From: Pseudoneurospora amorphoporcata | Lineage: Eukaryota; Ascomycota; Sordariomycetes; Sordariales; Sordariaceae | Direction of reading: 5' to 3' | NCBI GenBank assembly: GCA_033297205.1 | Contig: MU859101.1 | Coordinates: forward strand, 1 to 64,000 | DNA: 64,000 nucleotides | Shown here: positions 1-11,625 of the stretch, piece after piece | How the letters are laid out: each line of letters begins with the position of its first letter | How positions within the stretch are numbered: the stretch's first letter is position 1 | Notes under the pieces: generated by a model | Seen by the model: the letters and a program-made list of their open reading frames with translations, nothing else | Told to the model about the DNA's origin: nothing | Database searches by the model: none | Made by a program: the position numbers and the translations under genes

Positions 1-92
1 TTCCGCTCCGCTTAGCTACAAGTGCATAGTTCACTGTAGCGTCCCTATACTAGTACTATCATCATAGGCTAGTTAGGGTATTGCAGCAAACA
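1..92 (+). repeat. 3' end of a first LTR copy (truncated by window edge)
   Basis: Positions 1-92 match 1008-1099 almost base for base, differing at three positions that are all transitions. The copy ends in the same ...GCAAACA. It is read as the 3' end of an upstream LTR whose body lies outside the window. The spacing to the second copy (1007 bp) and shared orientation fit a very short LTR element or a deletion derivative. The three differences could be RIP-type C-to-T/G-to-A changes, but three sites are too few to tell. Confidence 0.65.
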
Positions 93-464
93 GAACTACT
101 ATTCCAAGCCCTGATCACAGCCCTTGTCACACTCGTGCCACTCGCTTAAGTTCGTAACAAAAATAAAACAGAAGGTAGAAAGATGGCAGCAAGACAACAA
201 AACCTAGGCCACTCTATTGCAAATATAGGGTAGAGAATATCTATAATTTAGTTTAGAATGTTTATATTAACGTGTAGCTAGTACTATGCCTTATAACTGC
301 CTTGTACTACCTTGTAGTATAGAAGGCTAATTGCTGAGGACACTATTCCTTTTACGTTATAGAATTAGTCAACTCAGCCTCTATAGAATCTACTAGAACA
401 CAGAGGTTTCACCACTGCGTTCTGGATTCTCGAACCTGTTCAGCATTCTCCCTAAATTGATTTG
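93..464 (+). mobile_element. internal remnant between two LTR copies
   Basis: This 372-bp stretch separates the two LTR copies. No primer-binding site, polypurine tract, gag, protease, integrase or reverse transcriptase reading frame is visible. An ATG at 183 opens only a short frame (MAARQQNLGHSIANIG then stop), which might be a gag start but is too short to judge. Most likely it is a heavily deleted element or a TRIM-like miniature element. The family (copia or gypsy) cannot be assigned without coding sequence. Confidence 0.4.
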
Positions 465-715
465 TGTTGGAAGTCCGTGCCCAGGTTGCCCAGTGAATGG
501 CACTGGGCCGCCCATTCACCGGCACTCCCTTCCAGGTATTTAGGCTGCCCTGGTTTCCGTTTCTCCTCTTCCATTAAACAACAACAACAATCAAGCCCTT
601 TTTCGTTGTCGCCTTTTCCAGCCCACTGATAATTTGTCATTATAGAATGCAACAGAAGCTCATAGATTCAACTCTTTCCTTTCATAGTATAGTACTCTTA
701 CAAGCACTTCTACAC

Positions 716-754
716 TCTAGAAGCTTCTAGACACTCAGCATTTATGTATATAAA
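716..754 (+). promoter_or_regulatory. LTR core promoter: HSE-like palindrome plus TATA box
   Basis: Positions 716-731 form a perfect 16-bp palindrome, TCTAGAAGCTTCTAGA. It contains the head-to-head pair AGAAG/CTTCT that matches the heat-shock element unit nGAAn/nTTCn. The flanking pentamers (ACTCT and AGACA) are two-thirds matches, giving four units in register. A TATATAAA box follows at 747-754. Regulation by heat-shock factor is an inference from motif and position only. Confidence 0.5.
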
Positions 755-785
755 GACCTCTCCTCTCTGTTAGTTAGTCACTCCT

Positions 786-786
<1 letters not shown>

Positions 787-817
<31 letters not shown>
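787..817 (+). repeat. (AAGC)n microsatellite in LTR
   Basis: About seven and a half tandem copies of AAGC lie just downstream of the LTR TATA box, where the transcript leader would begin. Confidence 0.9.
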
Positions 818-847
818 GACACTTAAGCAATACAATACGGTCTTTTC

Positions 848-1047
848 TTATAGTGCAGAGTTCGCTATAATAAGTTGTTTTCTACAGTGCAGAGTTCACT
901 GTAATCTTCTGTCTTGAGAGCAGAGTCCTCTCTAAGACCTCTTTTACAACACTCCTATTGTATCTGCAATTACGCTGCTTCCTTCAGCACTGCTGTCGTA
1001 CCACCGCTTCCGCTCCGCTTAGCTACAAGTGCATAGTTCACTGTAGC
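848..1047 (+). other. series of four stem-loops with 7-nt loops
   Basis: Four hairpins can be drawn by eye: 848-870 (8-bp stem with one G-U pair), 883-903 (7-bp perfect stem), 912-937 (9 bp with a 1-nt bulge) and 1022-1047 (9 bp with a 1-nt bulge). Each has a 7-nt loop: CAGAGTT, CAGAGTT, CAGAGTC and CATAGTT. The stems differ in sequence while the loops are nearly constant, which suggests conserved RNA structure and not simple tandem duplication. A copy of the fourth hairpin also occurs at 15-40 in the other LTR copy. The function is unknown; packaging, dimerisation or protein binding of the element RNA are possibilities. Confidence 0.6.
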
Positions 1048-1099
1048 ATCCCTATACTAGTACTATCATTATAGGCTAGTTAGGGCATTGCAGCAAACA

Positions 1100-3115
1100 G
1101 TTTACAATTCAGTTTGGAAGGGATTTTGTATAAGAAAATAGCCATTTTAGGAAAAAGGAACATGCCTCACCATGTATTGCACAAACTCCACTTATTGCAC
1201 AAAAAATTCGTGCCGGAATTGAATGCATCTGCAGGGGTTTTTACTGTAGTTCGCTTGAGTAGGTACTACCATACAACATGTAGTTGTAGTGCCTACCTTA
1301 GGAAAGCACACTGGGCTGCGCTGTTTCTTGACAGGCCTATCCCAGATCCGGATCGAACTGCCCTGAATGGGACCATGTTCATGTTGACATGTGCCTGGTG
1401 ATCAGGTGTAGAATTCACTGTGACCCAGAGTTATCAGATTCCTGGAAGACAAGCCCAAACACTGTAAATGCCAACTTGTGAAAGACGGACGATGTACTTG
1501 AAAAGTCGCTGGTTTGTTGCTCTGTTGGTCTTCTTACAGTCCTCTTTGTCTTCAGGCATAACAGCCCAAAGCATAGAGATCATGTTGATGTCGACATTGT
1601 TGCTGTCCCTTTTCTCACTATCACTCGGTGCAAAGCCATTCGACAGTGGTTTGCTGTTCCTTTTGAGTCAAGACCAACCCAGCCCAAAGGGATACCTCTA
1701 GTGACTGTGGTCCAAGAGATGCCTTCATCAAGAGGCCATAGGGATAATAATGCCTGTGAAAAGGAAGCGTTTGTGGATAAACTACAGACAAGTGGAAGTT
1801 CCTCTTTGTTGGGTTGTTAGGGTGACTTGGTTGAGGTTGTTGTGAACTTTGTGAGGGGGAAATGGAAAGAGGGTCAGCTTCATGTGTGAGGTGAGAAGCC
1901 GTGAGAGTGACAACGGCGGCTTCGATTCCGATCCATTGCCAAGAGAAGTTGAAGACGGGAGAAAAGAGCTGAGCTCTCCCTCCAGAGAATATGGAAACGC
2001 GCACGGGCCACCAACCAGCCTGCCGTTGGGTTGTTCTCTTGCCTGCTCGCATTGCCTGCCAGACAGTGGCCACTCCTCACCCGACGGGAGAAGGCCGTGC
2101 AACTGTACCTCTAGAGGTACTGTAACCCTGTACCGCACCGACCGACTCAGGGCTGCTGCTGCTGCACTGGCACCTCAGTTGGAGGAGGGACACCTGAAGC
2201 GGGACACGGGACGGGACTGCTGCGTGCTGAATGATTGCCCCTGCACCACTGTAGCGTTGTTGGTTCTTTCTGAGGACGGGAGAGTGGACCCTGGCTCACA
2301 CGTCGAAAAAAGCACAAGGAACGACGGGACCACTCCGGCTTGGAGCCAACCAGACTCCAGATTCCACTCCAATCCATCGTCCGTCTTTCTCCCCCTTGAC
2401 TTGTGATCACAACTCCGCAGTCCAGTCCCGACCAACATACCAAAACATAACCCGTCGACGCCGCGCCCGGCCAGCCTGCTACGTCCGCACACACTTTGCC
2501 TAGTTCTTAGTGTCGAGCCAGCCGAATACCCCGACCGCCGTCGACAGAGCAGAGAGCCCCTCGCGCCGCCGCCGACAGGACTGAATTGGCGAAGTGGAAG
2601 CCTCGCCCACCCGTACCCTACAACAGCTCGAGGCTGAGATACCCGCGCAAGACCACAAGTCTCGTCTGCACGGTCAACATCAACACCATACATACACCAC
2701 CACACAGGCACATAACGAGCTTGTTGTATTACATACCTAAATAGATCTACCACCACCACCACCACCACCGAAGTGAGCATACCTCCTGTCTATACTATTC
2801 AATCATCTGGCCTAGTCTCCCTCCTTTGCGCGTTCCCGTCCCCTCCACAACCTCCCCCTCCTCTCTTCATCATGCTCCTTGTTGGCCGTCACGAGCACCG
2901 GCACCGGGACTACTCCTAACTGAAGCCATCCCTCCCCCACCTCACCTCCATTGCCATCTGCATCCATATCGTCATCACCACCCTCGCAAGCTTCTTCTAC
3001 CTCTAGCCCGAGTGGCGCCAGTCACAGCAATCGCCCCAAGCCCAAAGTAGCCCCACCACTCAGCACAAGTGGAAGCTCCCTGACCCTGACCAACGTCTTA
3101 GATATCCAGATTTAG
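1100..3115. other. intergenic / upstream and 5' region of NOT1
   Basis: No confident gene. Reading frames here (for example 1882-2406 on + and 2175-2780 on -) are compositionally odd and resemble no family I know. From about 2400 the sequence becomes pyrimidine- and CCA-rich, as in a promoter and 5' leader. Low-complexity N-terminal NOT1 coding sequence may begin between 2870 and 3115: a Ser/Pro-rich frame at 2954-3112 runs into an in-frame TAG at 3113-3115. A short (CCA)n run lies at about 2750-2770. Confidence 0.5.
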
Positions 3116-6100
3116 TTGCTCTTGAGCAATCCATCATCGACGACAAACACCTCGATCCCTCGCAAGTGGGACCCCGAAACAAAAGTGTTGCAAAAAGGTA
3201 CGCTTGCTGTTGTCACTCCCGCATCCCGCATCCCACGCCCACGCCATCATCTCGTCACCGCGAACCGCGCTGCGACCGCTTCCGCTTCCGCTTCCGTCGT
3301 CCGTCTCCCTGGTGCCACAGCCCTGCGATCGCGGCCAGCCTCATGACTACTGCTACTACCCTCTGCCTCGAGTCACCGTATTGCCCCCAGCGTTATCCAC
3401 CCGGCTCGAGCAACCTGTTCACAACCAGACCTGCCCGCAACGGCAGCTGCGCCGAATGCTCCTCCGTACCCCCCCTCACTCCGTTATTACCACGCTCTCG
3501 CCCTCGACCGTGCTGTCTATACACGTGCCCCCGAGCTTCGCTGACCAGGTCCTGTTCACCCTACCAGATAGTTAATGAGAACGGCATGGAAGGGTTCCGG
3601 TCTTACTTTCAGCGGTTAGTGGTCGGCAATGCCGGCCAAATCTTTCCGAACCAAAAATGGCAGAGCGTCAACTCTTCCACCTACCACCAGCTCGTCACAG
3701 AGGTGAGGAAGCTATCACAAGACTTCGAGCAGTCTAGGAGGATTTCCGAGGCGATCGAGACAGGCACAGAAGACCTCTTCCGCGACTTTGACCTCTCAAC
3801 CTTCATGGAACACTTCAAGCTCGATGCTTTTGAAAAGACGGTTCTAGCGCTTGCCTTCAAGCTAGGAAGCAAGCCCGATCTCAAGACCAAGGGTAGGCTT
3901 TCTCCCACTGTCTCTCCCCGGCTTCTTTCGTGGCCTCGGCCCGTTGTTTGCTGACCCCAGATCCCTTCATCTAGCCGATGCCATCTTATCCACAAACTTC
4001 CCCATGTTTGGCAACATTCTCAGCAAACCGTCAGGCACCCAGACCACGCTTGGGCCCGATTTCATTGCTGGGTTGCTCGATCGCTTCATCCAGGTCCACC
4101 CGCCCAATTTCAACGCGGCAGCAAAGAAGGAGCTGGAGCATAATGTGCAGTCTCGATACATCCAAGGAAATCCCGATGCAAACCCGCTGCCTCCCTCTCA
4201 AGTGCTCGCTGCGCTTGACTTAATGCGACTATTGGCAGATCGACCCCCGAATGCCTTGACCCTCTACATCCACAAGACCGGCCGAGACTTCACCGAGAAT
4301 GAAGATACATGCTACAACTACCTCCGGAATCGTCCGGCGAACTGTCAGCTGAGCGAGGAGCAGGTATCCCACGCGCTCATGTATACGACCATCAGCCAAA
4401 CTCCCCCGCACAACCCTTCGGTTCTTCTCGCGGCTCTCAGGCGTGTTCTGCCTGGTGCCTTCAGATGGCAGGATGTGGTCTCGTACTTTGACCACAGTGG
4501 TGCCCGTATCACTCCGCCCCAGTTTCTTCGTCTCTACAATGCTCTCCTGCCGATAGCGCAAGACGACAGCCAGGATTTCGATATTCAGCGGCTATGGGGT
4601 GGCGACTGGGAAAATCCAGAGACGCAGATGTCCTTCACCTGCGCATTCACCTCACTGCTGCCCGAACAGTTGGACGCCACCACCATCCCGGGGCTCAAGC
4701 CGACCTTCACCTTGGACGACTATGCACAGGCACCCCAGATGATCCGGGAAACGGCCGCATACGCAGTCAGGCATCCCTTGATCTCCGAAGCGGCCATGTC
4801 CGCCATCTTCAACGTCGCCCTCCATTCCACACACGCCTCCAAGTGTACCGAGGCCAAGCGACTTTTCCAGGATGTCGTCGTGTCCCAGGTGGCCATCTTT
4901 GTGGTCTCGGCCTTCAGGGTGCCCAAGCCTTGGCCCAAGCTAGCTGAGGATGCTCTGGTTGATCTGTTCATAGAGTCATTATGGGCACCCAAATCACCCG
5001 ATACCGATTTTGTGATGAACAGCCTGTGGAGGTGGGACAAAGACTGGGTCAAAATGAGGCTGATAGATGCCCACGCGCACAGGCCGATATGCCTGCCGCA
5101 GATCTTCGAGCATTCCATGCGGCAAGGATGGCTCGAGGAGCTTGTCTATCTGATCAATGGCTTTGGGTTCGATCTCACTGCTCTAGCCCACGCGGAGGGT
5201 TACCTCGACCTGCAGGACTGGGCGCAGAAGAATGCGGAGCGGAGTACCGAGATGGCCTCGGCCCTGCTTCAGTTCCTGATGATCAAGGCAAATCTCGAGC
5301 TGCAGTACCAGCGTTCTGGGCCCGGTGCTCCTAAGCAGAGCACCACCCTGCAGGTTCGGACTGTGTCAGCCATGCTTCAGATCCTAGAAGAGTTTCTGCC
5401 CAAGTCGCCGATCCCGGAGCTTATTGTGGTCCAACGGCAATGTATTACCGCGTACCCAAGGCTTATCAACTACGGTGAAGGGTTCGATGACATCATTGAC
5501 GCCAACGGTCGTGATGGAAACTCGTTACCCCAAGCTGCTAATATCCGAATGGAGGAGCATTACAAGAAGATGTACAGCGACGAAGTCGCGGTGCGAACCA
5601 TCGTTGAGGTTCTCGACAAATACAAGCACTCGCGAGATCCTCTCGAACAAGACACGTTTGCTTGCATGATTCACGGCCTGTTCGATGAATACGCGCATTA
5701 TGAGAACTATCCTCTGGAGGCGCTCGCCACCACAGCTGTGCTCTTCGGCGGCATCATCTCCCACAAGCTCGTTTCGGAGCTGCCCCTCAAGATCGGACTT
5801 GGCATGATCCTCGAGGCTGTCCGGGACCATCAACCCCAAGAGCCCATGTACAAATTTGGCTTGCAAGCTCTTCTTCAGCTCCTACCTCGCTTGCGCGAAT
5901 GGCCTGGGTTTTGCACACAGCTGTTGCTCATCCCGGGTCTTCAGAATACGGAGGCCCGCAAGAAGGCCGAGGATGTCCTCCGTGAGCACGAAGAGGAGAC
6001 GTTGCGTAACCGTGGAGGCCAATTACCGCTTGGCCCGACCATGGGTAACGATAACATGACAAACGGTAACCTTGACGAGGCTCACGGCTCGGAGCAGCAC

Positions 6101-9100
6101 CCGCCACCATTCGCGTCGGTCAACGTTGATCCGCCTCCACCGGGGGTGGTCTACGAGGACCCAACGGCCGAGGCTCAGGGCAAGATTCAGTTCTTCCTCA
6201 ACAACCTTACTGAAACTACGCTGCAGACCATGTACAAGGATCTTCGCGACATGTTGGAGGCCAAGCATCAGCAGTGGTTCGCCAGCCATTTGGTTGAGGA
6301 ACGTGCCAAGATGCAGCCCAACTACCACCAAGTCTACCTTGACCTGGTAAAGATGTTTGAGGATAAGTCTCTATGGGCTGAGGTTCTGAGGGAGACATAT
6401 GTCAGCGTCCAGAGAATGCTCAATTCCGACATTACGCTGCAGAACTCGACCGAAAGGACACACTTGAAGAACTTGGGCGGCTGGCTCGGTCTTCTGACGC
6501 TCGCGAGAAACAAGCCCATCAAGCACAGAAACATCGCCTTCAAACAGTTGCTTATGGAAGCGCATGATACCAAGCGTCTCCTAATCGTTATACCTTTTGT
6601 CTGTAAGGTTCTCGCTCAAGGAGCTTCATCAGAGGTCTTCCAGCCACCTAATCCCTGGCTGATGGATATTATTCATCTCCTGATCGAGCTGTACCACAAC
6701 GCCGAGCTGAAGCTGAACTTGAAGTTCGAGATCGAGGTCTTGTGCAAGGGGCTCAAGCTGGATCACAAGAGCATTGAGCCGTCTGGCGAGATCCTCAACC
6801 GGGTTACTGTCGAGGAAGTTCCTGATCTGAATGGGCAAGAGCTCGAGCCCTTTGACAACACCTCTATTAACGGTATGGGCAGTGTCGCGGGTGGCATTCC
6901 CGCTCATGCCTCTCTTCCGATCCCCGACCTTTCCGCCAGCCTCTCGATCCCGCCAACAGAAGTCATTGATCAAGCCAAGCTGCACAGCATTACCACTCAA
7001 GCAGTTACGCGTGCCCTGCAGGAGATCATCCAGCCAGTGGTTGATAGGTCCGTTACCATTGCGGCGATAGCCACGCAGCAGATGATCCATAAGGACTTTG
7101 CGACCGAGCCTGATGAAAATCGCGTGCGGGATGCGGCGATCAACATGGTCAAGTCGACTGCGGGCAGTCTTGCCTTGGTTACGTCCAAGGAACCCCTTCG
7201 CTCCAACATGGCCAACTACCTTCGTGCCCTCTCGAATGAGATGGGCCTAGTGCTGCCTGAGGGAATTATCATGCTCTGCATCAACTCGAACTTGGACCTC
7301 GCTTCCAGCGTAATCGAGAAGTCGGCTGAAGATCGTGCGGTCCCGGAGATCGAGGACATGATTCAACCTGAAATTGAAGCCAGACGCCGACATCGTGCGC
7401 AGCGTCCGAATGAGCCATATATGGATCCTGGACTCACCCGCTGGGCCTGGACCATTCCCCATCCCTTCAAGTTGAACCCGAGCATGACTGGTCTCAATGC
7501 GGAGCAGATGGCCATATATGATGACTTTGCGCGACAGCCGAGGGCAGTCGCTTCGACAACAGGACCGTCCCACGCAGCCTCTACATCGGACGCCAGGTCT
7601 CTCGCAAATGAAGTCCTCGGGGATCAGTTCAACGCTATTCCGGCCCTTCCTACACCTGCCGAGACACCTTCGCTTCCTCACCTCGGTGGCCAGCTTCAGC
7701 ACTACCCTCAGGGCAGTGGCGCGTTGTCAAATGGACGTCAAGCCGGGCTTAACCAGGTGGATGCCAGGACCATTGCTGACAGAGTTAACAAGCTTCTGGA
7801 TTCATTGACCGCCGCCGCCACTGGTGCCACGGAGGAACATTTCAACGAACTGCCCCGCGCTCACCAAGTTCTGGACATCATTGACGCACTTGTGCAACTT
7901 ATAATCAAGACCCAGCAGACGTCTGAAGAGTTTGCAGCATATGCCGCAACCCAGATTGCCCAGTTGATCTTCAGACAGCCTGGCGACACCCTCCTGCTTG
8001 AAAGCCTGGTTCACGTCCTTGAGACCCTGCGCAAGATTGCCGGTCCGGCCACGAGCCAACAGATCAGGAGCCTCTTCCATCAACAACCAGCTGAATACTT
8101 CCTCAACCTTTCGCTCATTGCAGCGCTGCTCGGCACGGACCTGCTCGACTGGAGGAGCATTGATGCCGCCATGTCCATGGCCCTTCAGCAGCGCAAAGAG
8201 GGATCCATCGAATTCCTCGAGCAGCTTTTGGATCTTACCCTTCTTAGTGAGAGCCCTCTTGCGCTCTATGCTGATTTTGTCCGCAGTCTGGAGGAAGCAT
8301 GGGTCTGGATCAGTGAGAATCCGGATGTTCAAGGAGGCCAGAGTCTCAAGTCCAAGATGCTTGCCCCTCCTCCGGACATGCCTGATGGCCTTACTCCGGC
8401 AGAGATCCTTGCCATTCGTCAGGAACAGATGGAATATGTCTTTGACGAATGGGTTCACCTCTGCAATTACCCCCCCGCCTCTTCTTCCAAGTCGTTGATG
8501 ATCTTCGTACAGCAGCTGCGCTCGAGGGGAGTCATCGCCAGCACTGATGACTTTTTGATGTTTGCACGCCTAGCCATCGACAAGTCTGTCGACCGCTACG
8601 AGCAGGTTGTTCATCTCAACGGGACGGTAACGGAGGCGTACCAGGCAATTGATGCTTTGGTCAAGATGATCCTTATCTTCTTCCAGTCGCACGACGACAA
8701 TGCTGACGGACAAGCGACCCGTGCTGCTTTCATTGATTCCATCTTCGCCCTCGGGGTGTTGGTGTTGAACAGCCACCACGTCAAGCGTGGCGACGCTTTC
8801 AACTCACGGGTGTTTGTTCGGTTCTTTTGCTACCTCCTCCACGGCATTCACTCTCTGGAGGATCTGCCAGAAAGTGAGCGTGATAGAATCTTGCTTACCT
8901 TTGCCGACTGTCTTTTCGACTTGCGGCCGAGCCTCTACCCAGGCTTCGTCCTTGGCTGGCTCGAACTTGCCACCCACCGTTTCGTCATGCCCGCCATGCT
9001 TCAGATGGCTAACAATGCGGGCTGGGAGGCGTACACCAAGATCCTTCGGGAGTTGCTCTCTTACCAGGGCGACCTTCTGAAGCCGCTCGAGCTCTCCATT

Positions 9101-9964
9101 TTCGCCAAGGAGATGTACCAGGCCATCCTGAAGCTCCTCATCATCCTGGGACATGATTTCCCCGATTACGTGGCTGCCAACCATGTGTTGCTGTGCCAGA
9201 GTTTGCCTCCTCATGCCACCCAATTGAGGAATATGATCTTGCTGGCTACTCCTGCTTCGGCCGCGAAGTCGACCGATGCCTTCCAGCCCGGCTTGAAATT
9301 GGACCAGATCGCGGACATCAAAGAAGCAGCCATCAGTGTCTACGATTCTGCCGAACAGCTACGCCAACTGGGGCTGCTCGACATTCTGGACCAGGCTTTG
9401 CAGAACGGCCCATCCGAAGATGCCATTGCGCAGATTACGCACGCTGTCACTAGGTCTGGTAGCGGAACGACTGACTTCGGATTCGTCCCTCTCGACGTGA
9501 ACCGCCAAGTCATCGATGCCGTGATTTCGCACATTGGGAATTTTGCCGTCAACCGCGCCGCCACCAGAAACGACGCTGCTGTGTTCGTCCCCGGCGCACC
9601 AGACCTCAAGACACTGCAGATGCTCATCACGGAACTCTCCCCTGATACCAGGTACTACGTTCTGAACAGCATGGCGAACTGGCTGCGCTTCACCAGCGCC
9701 CATACGCACTACTTCGTCCAGGTTTTCCTTGATTTCTTTAGCCGCGATGTCGCCTCCACGGATCCTGAGGAGATGGACATCAGGCAGCAGATTGTTCGGG
9801 TCCTTCTTGAACGGTTAATCGGTTACTGGCCGTACCCGTGGGGTCTGATCGTCACTACCATGGAGCTGGTCAAGAACGAGAAGTTCAATTTCTTCGAGCT
9901 TCCCTTCATCAAGGCCACCCCAGAGGTCCGGCGAGTGTTTGAGGATAAGGTTCGCCAGCATTAG
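3116..9964 (+). CDS. not1: CCR4-NOT complex scaffold subunit NOT1 (CNOT1)
   Basis: NOT1 is the scaffold of the CCR4-NOT complex, which deadenylates mRNA in the cytoplasm and also acts in transcription. The solid part is 3568-3892 joined to 3975-9964 (2104 residues); the 82-bp intron at 3893-3974 has CTGAC 20 nt before its acceptor. Features in order: N-terminal HEAT region from the NENGMEGF segment; MIF4G-like CAF1-binding domain at about 6170-6780; DUF3819 (CNOT9-binding) at about 6960-7380 with a VTRALQEIIQPVVDRSVTIA segment; and the C-terminal NOT1 domain at about 8800-9900, including DFPDYVAANHVLLCQSLPP. The protein ends FEDKVRQH. The 5' end is unresolved: 3116-3197 encodes KWDPETKVLQK, which resembles the segment just before NENGME in related proteins, and 3198-3567 looks like an intron (CTGAC at 3541, acceptor CCAG at 3567), but the reading frames do not join cleanly. 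The family call is very secure, the start is not. Confidence 0.93.
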
Positions 9965-10333
9965 AACCGCTCGATAACCGAAGGGTGGAAGATGGACGAG
10001 GATGCGAGACGGAGGCTCGGCGGTCTGCCGATTCTTGGCTCGCTGGGGAGGATATTGCTGGCTTGCATCTATCGAAGCCTTGAGAGAGACCCAAAATTTG
10101 TACCGGAAGGCGTAGCCAGGCAACTGGATATGCGGAGCAGGAACGATTTAGTCTTCCTAGGGTGGCTGTATATACCGCATCCACAGCACTATTGGCCACA
10201 ATGGTCTTGGAAACAACCTCTCTCAAAGACGCAGCCAGAGCCAGAACCGAGCCCGGAGCCTAAAAGACTATCGAACCGTCAACGAAGGAGGTTAAAGCAA
10301 GCACCGAACCCGGGGAGGGCACGAAGATGGTAA
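9965..10333 (+). other. same-frame open stretch after the NOT1 stop codon
   Basis: After the TAG at 9962-9964 the same frame stays open for about 122 codons, to TAA at 10331-10333. It includes an ATG at 9992 that would give a 113-residue product, rich in Trp/Pro and then Glu-Pro and Arg towards its end. It resembles no family I know and most probably lies in the NOT1 3' UTR. It is listed because read-through would add a long C-terminal tail. Confidence 0.35.
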
Positions 10334-11452
10334 TGATGTGTGTAAAATAATATGGATATAATCTCTCACCAGCGAAGCGAAAATAACAGACACAGTTTTG
10401 GAACGAAAGCGGTTTGGGGGTTGGGGTTGTGTTCAAGGGGGTGACGCTGGGATTTGACGTGATGAATAACATAGGAGAAGCGGGTGGATAGCATGTAGAA
10501 CTATTGTAAGACTTAGTGTCTGTAGTACAACGTTTTGATAACACTTGCAATCTTATTCCCGGTGTGTGTGATATTTAATATAGAACCCACACCTTGTACC
10601 CTTGACGTTTTATCAAGGTAGGTACTCACACAGTTCCTCCCTCTTTACTTGAGGGTGGTAGTGAGGCGAATAGAAGGAGCACCTCTGAAGTATCAAGAAT
10701 GTTGAGTGAACACTGTGTGAGTCATGGAAACCTAAGTATGTATCAAAGCTATACGACTACCTGGGGAATGACGATGAAATATGTAGAACCTGAGCATTCT
10801 TCTGCTCCTTCTCTTTTGTCCTGTTGTCTGTCAGTGGTCCGGTCCACGATGACAGTTGGAGTCATACTTCGGGATTTCAAGATGCTCATCGGGAGTTTCA
10901 CATGTCCGGGTCTATATGGCATTCCTCGTCGGTTGACCTATCTGGCGATGGATAGATAGATACCTTACCTGCTTCATGTTACCCAGCCGACTCTTGGAAT
11001 ATGGCTTTCAGGTATCAGACAAGTGGTGCCTGTGGTTCGCCTTTCCATGGCTTCGATACTTGGGAGTAAGAACAGCATCATCTCGTTTACTTAACCTGGT
11101 TTATCTCTTTTCGTCAACATATATCTGATGAAGTTCACGTGTTCCGGCATCTCAGCCTTGTGAGTACCACCGGTAGGTTGATCTTAACGACTTACGACTT
11201 TACGTTCGTACATTAACGAGAACGAACTTATACCTACTTGAAGTGCGAACGTTCTACAAACTCATCCTATCTTTTTTTAGGTATCACCTCAACCCCTACT
11301 ATCCATCATATGCCAGTTATTAAGTATGGTATCTACTATTAACTAAGAAGTATTCCCTAAGTTTCCTTAATTTTTCGATATGTATGCATGTAAGATTCGT
11401 CCAACTAACCACACGATAACTTTTCTCGCGTGCAAGCTCCGTGTAAGTGATA

Positions 11453-11482
11453 AGGTAGGTAGGTAGGTAGGTAGGTAGGTAG
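11453..11482 (+). repeat. (AGGT)n microsatellite
   Basis: About seven tandem copies of AGGT. The unit matches the dispersed AGGTAGGTA motif seen in many intergenic regions of this window. Confidence 0.9.
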
Positions 11483-11623
11483 GCTAGCTATCACCGTTCG
11501 TCAGCCACGTTCGGTTAAACAACAGAAAAGCCTCGTTCGTGTAATAGCTATTGAATCGGAAGACTGTGCGTGACCGTTCGGGTTACCCTACAGAAGCAGA
11601 TTAAAGGCGGTGTGGTTTTTTTT

Positions 11624-11625
<2 letters not shown>

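Larger units (their letters stand above)
465..1099 (+). mobile_element. long terminal repeat of a retroelement
   Basis: The stretch begins TGTTGGAAGT, a typical copia-type LTR start, and ends ...CAAACA, so it carries the TG...CA ends expected of an LTR. Its last 92 bp are duplicated at 1-92. Internally it has an HSE-like palindrome (716-731), a TATA box (747-754), an AAGC microsatellite (787-817) and a series of stem-loops (848-1047). This order reads as U3 promoter followed by a transcribed R-U5 region. The exact 5' boundary is inferred from the TGTTG motif alone, because the other copy's 5' end is outside the window. Confidence 0.55.

Noticed and set aside
1330..1425. B-box-like sequence (reverse strand AGTTCGATCC) and a partial hairpin near 1404
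   Set aside because: Neither forms a complete tRNA-like structure nor a clean stem; could be a decayed element fragment but unsupported.
1882..2406. 174-codon + frame upstream of NOT1
   Set aside because: Composition and lack of motifs suggest chance opening; overlapped by equally long minus-strand frames.
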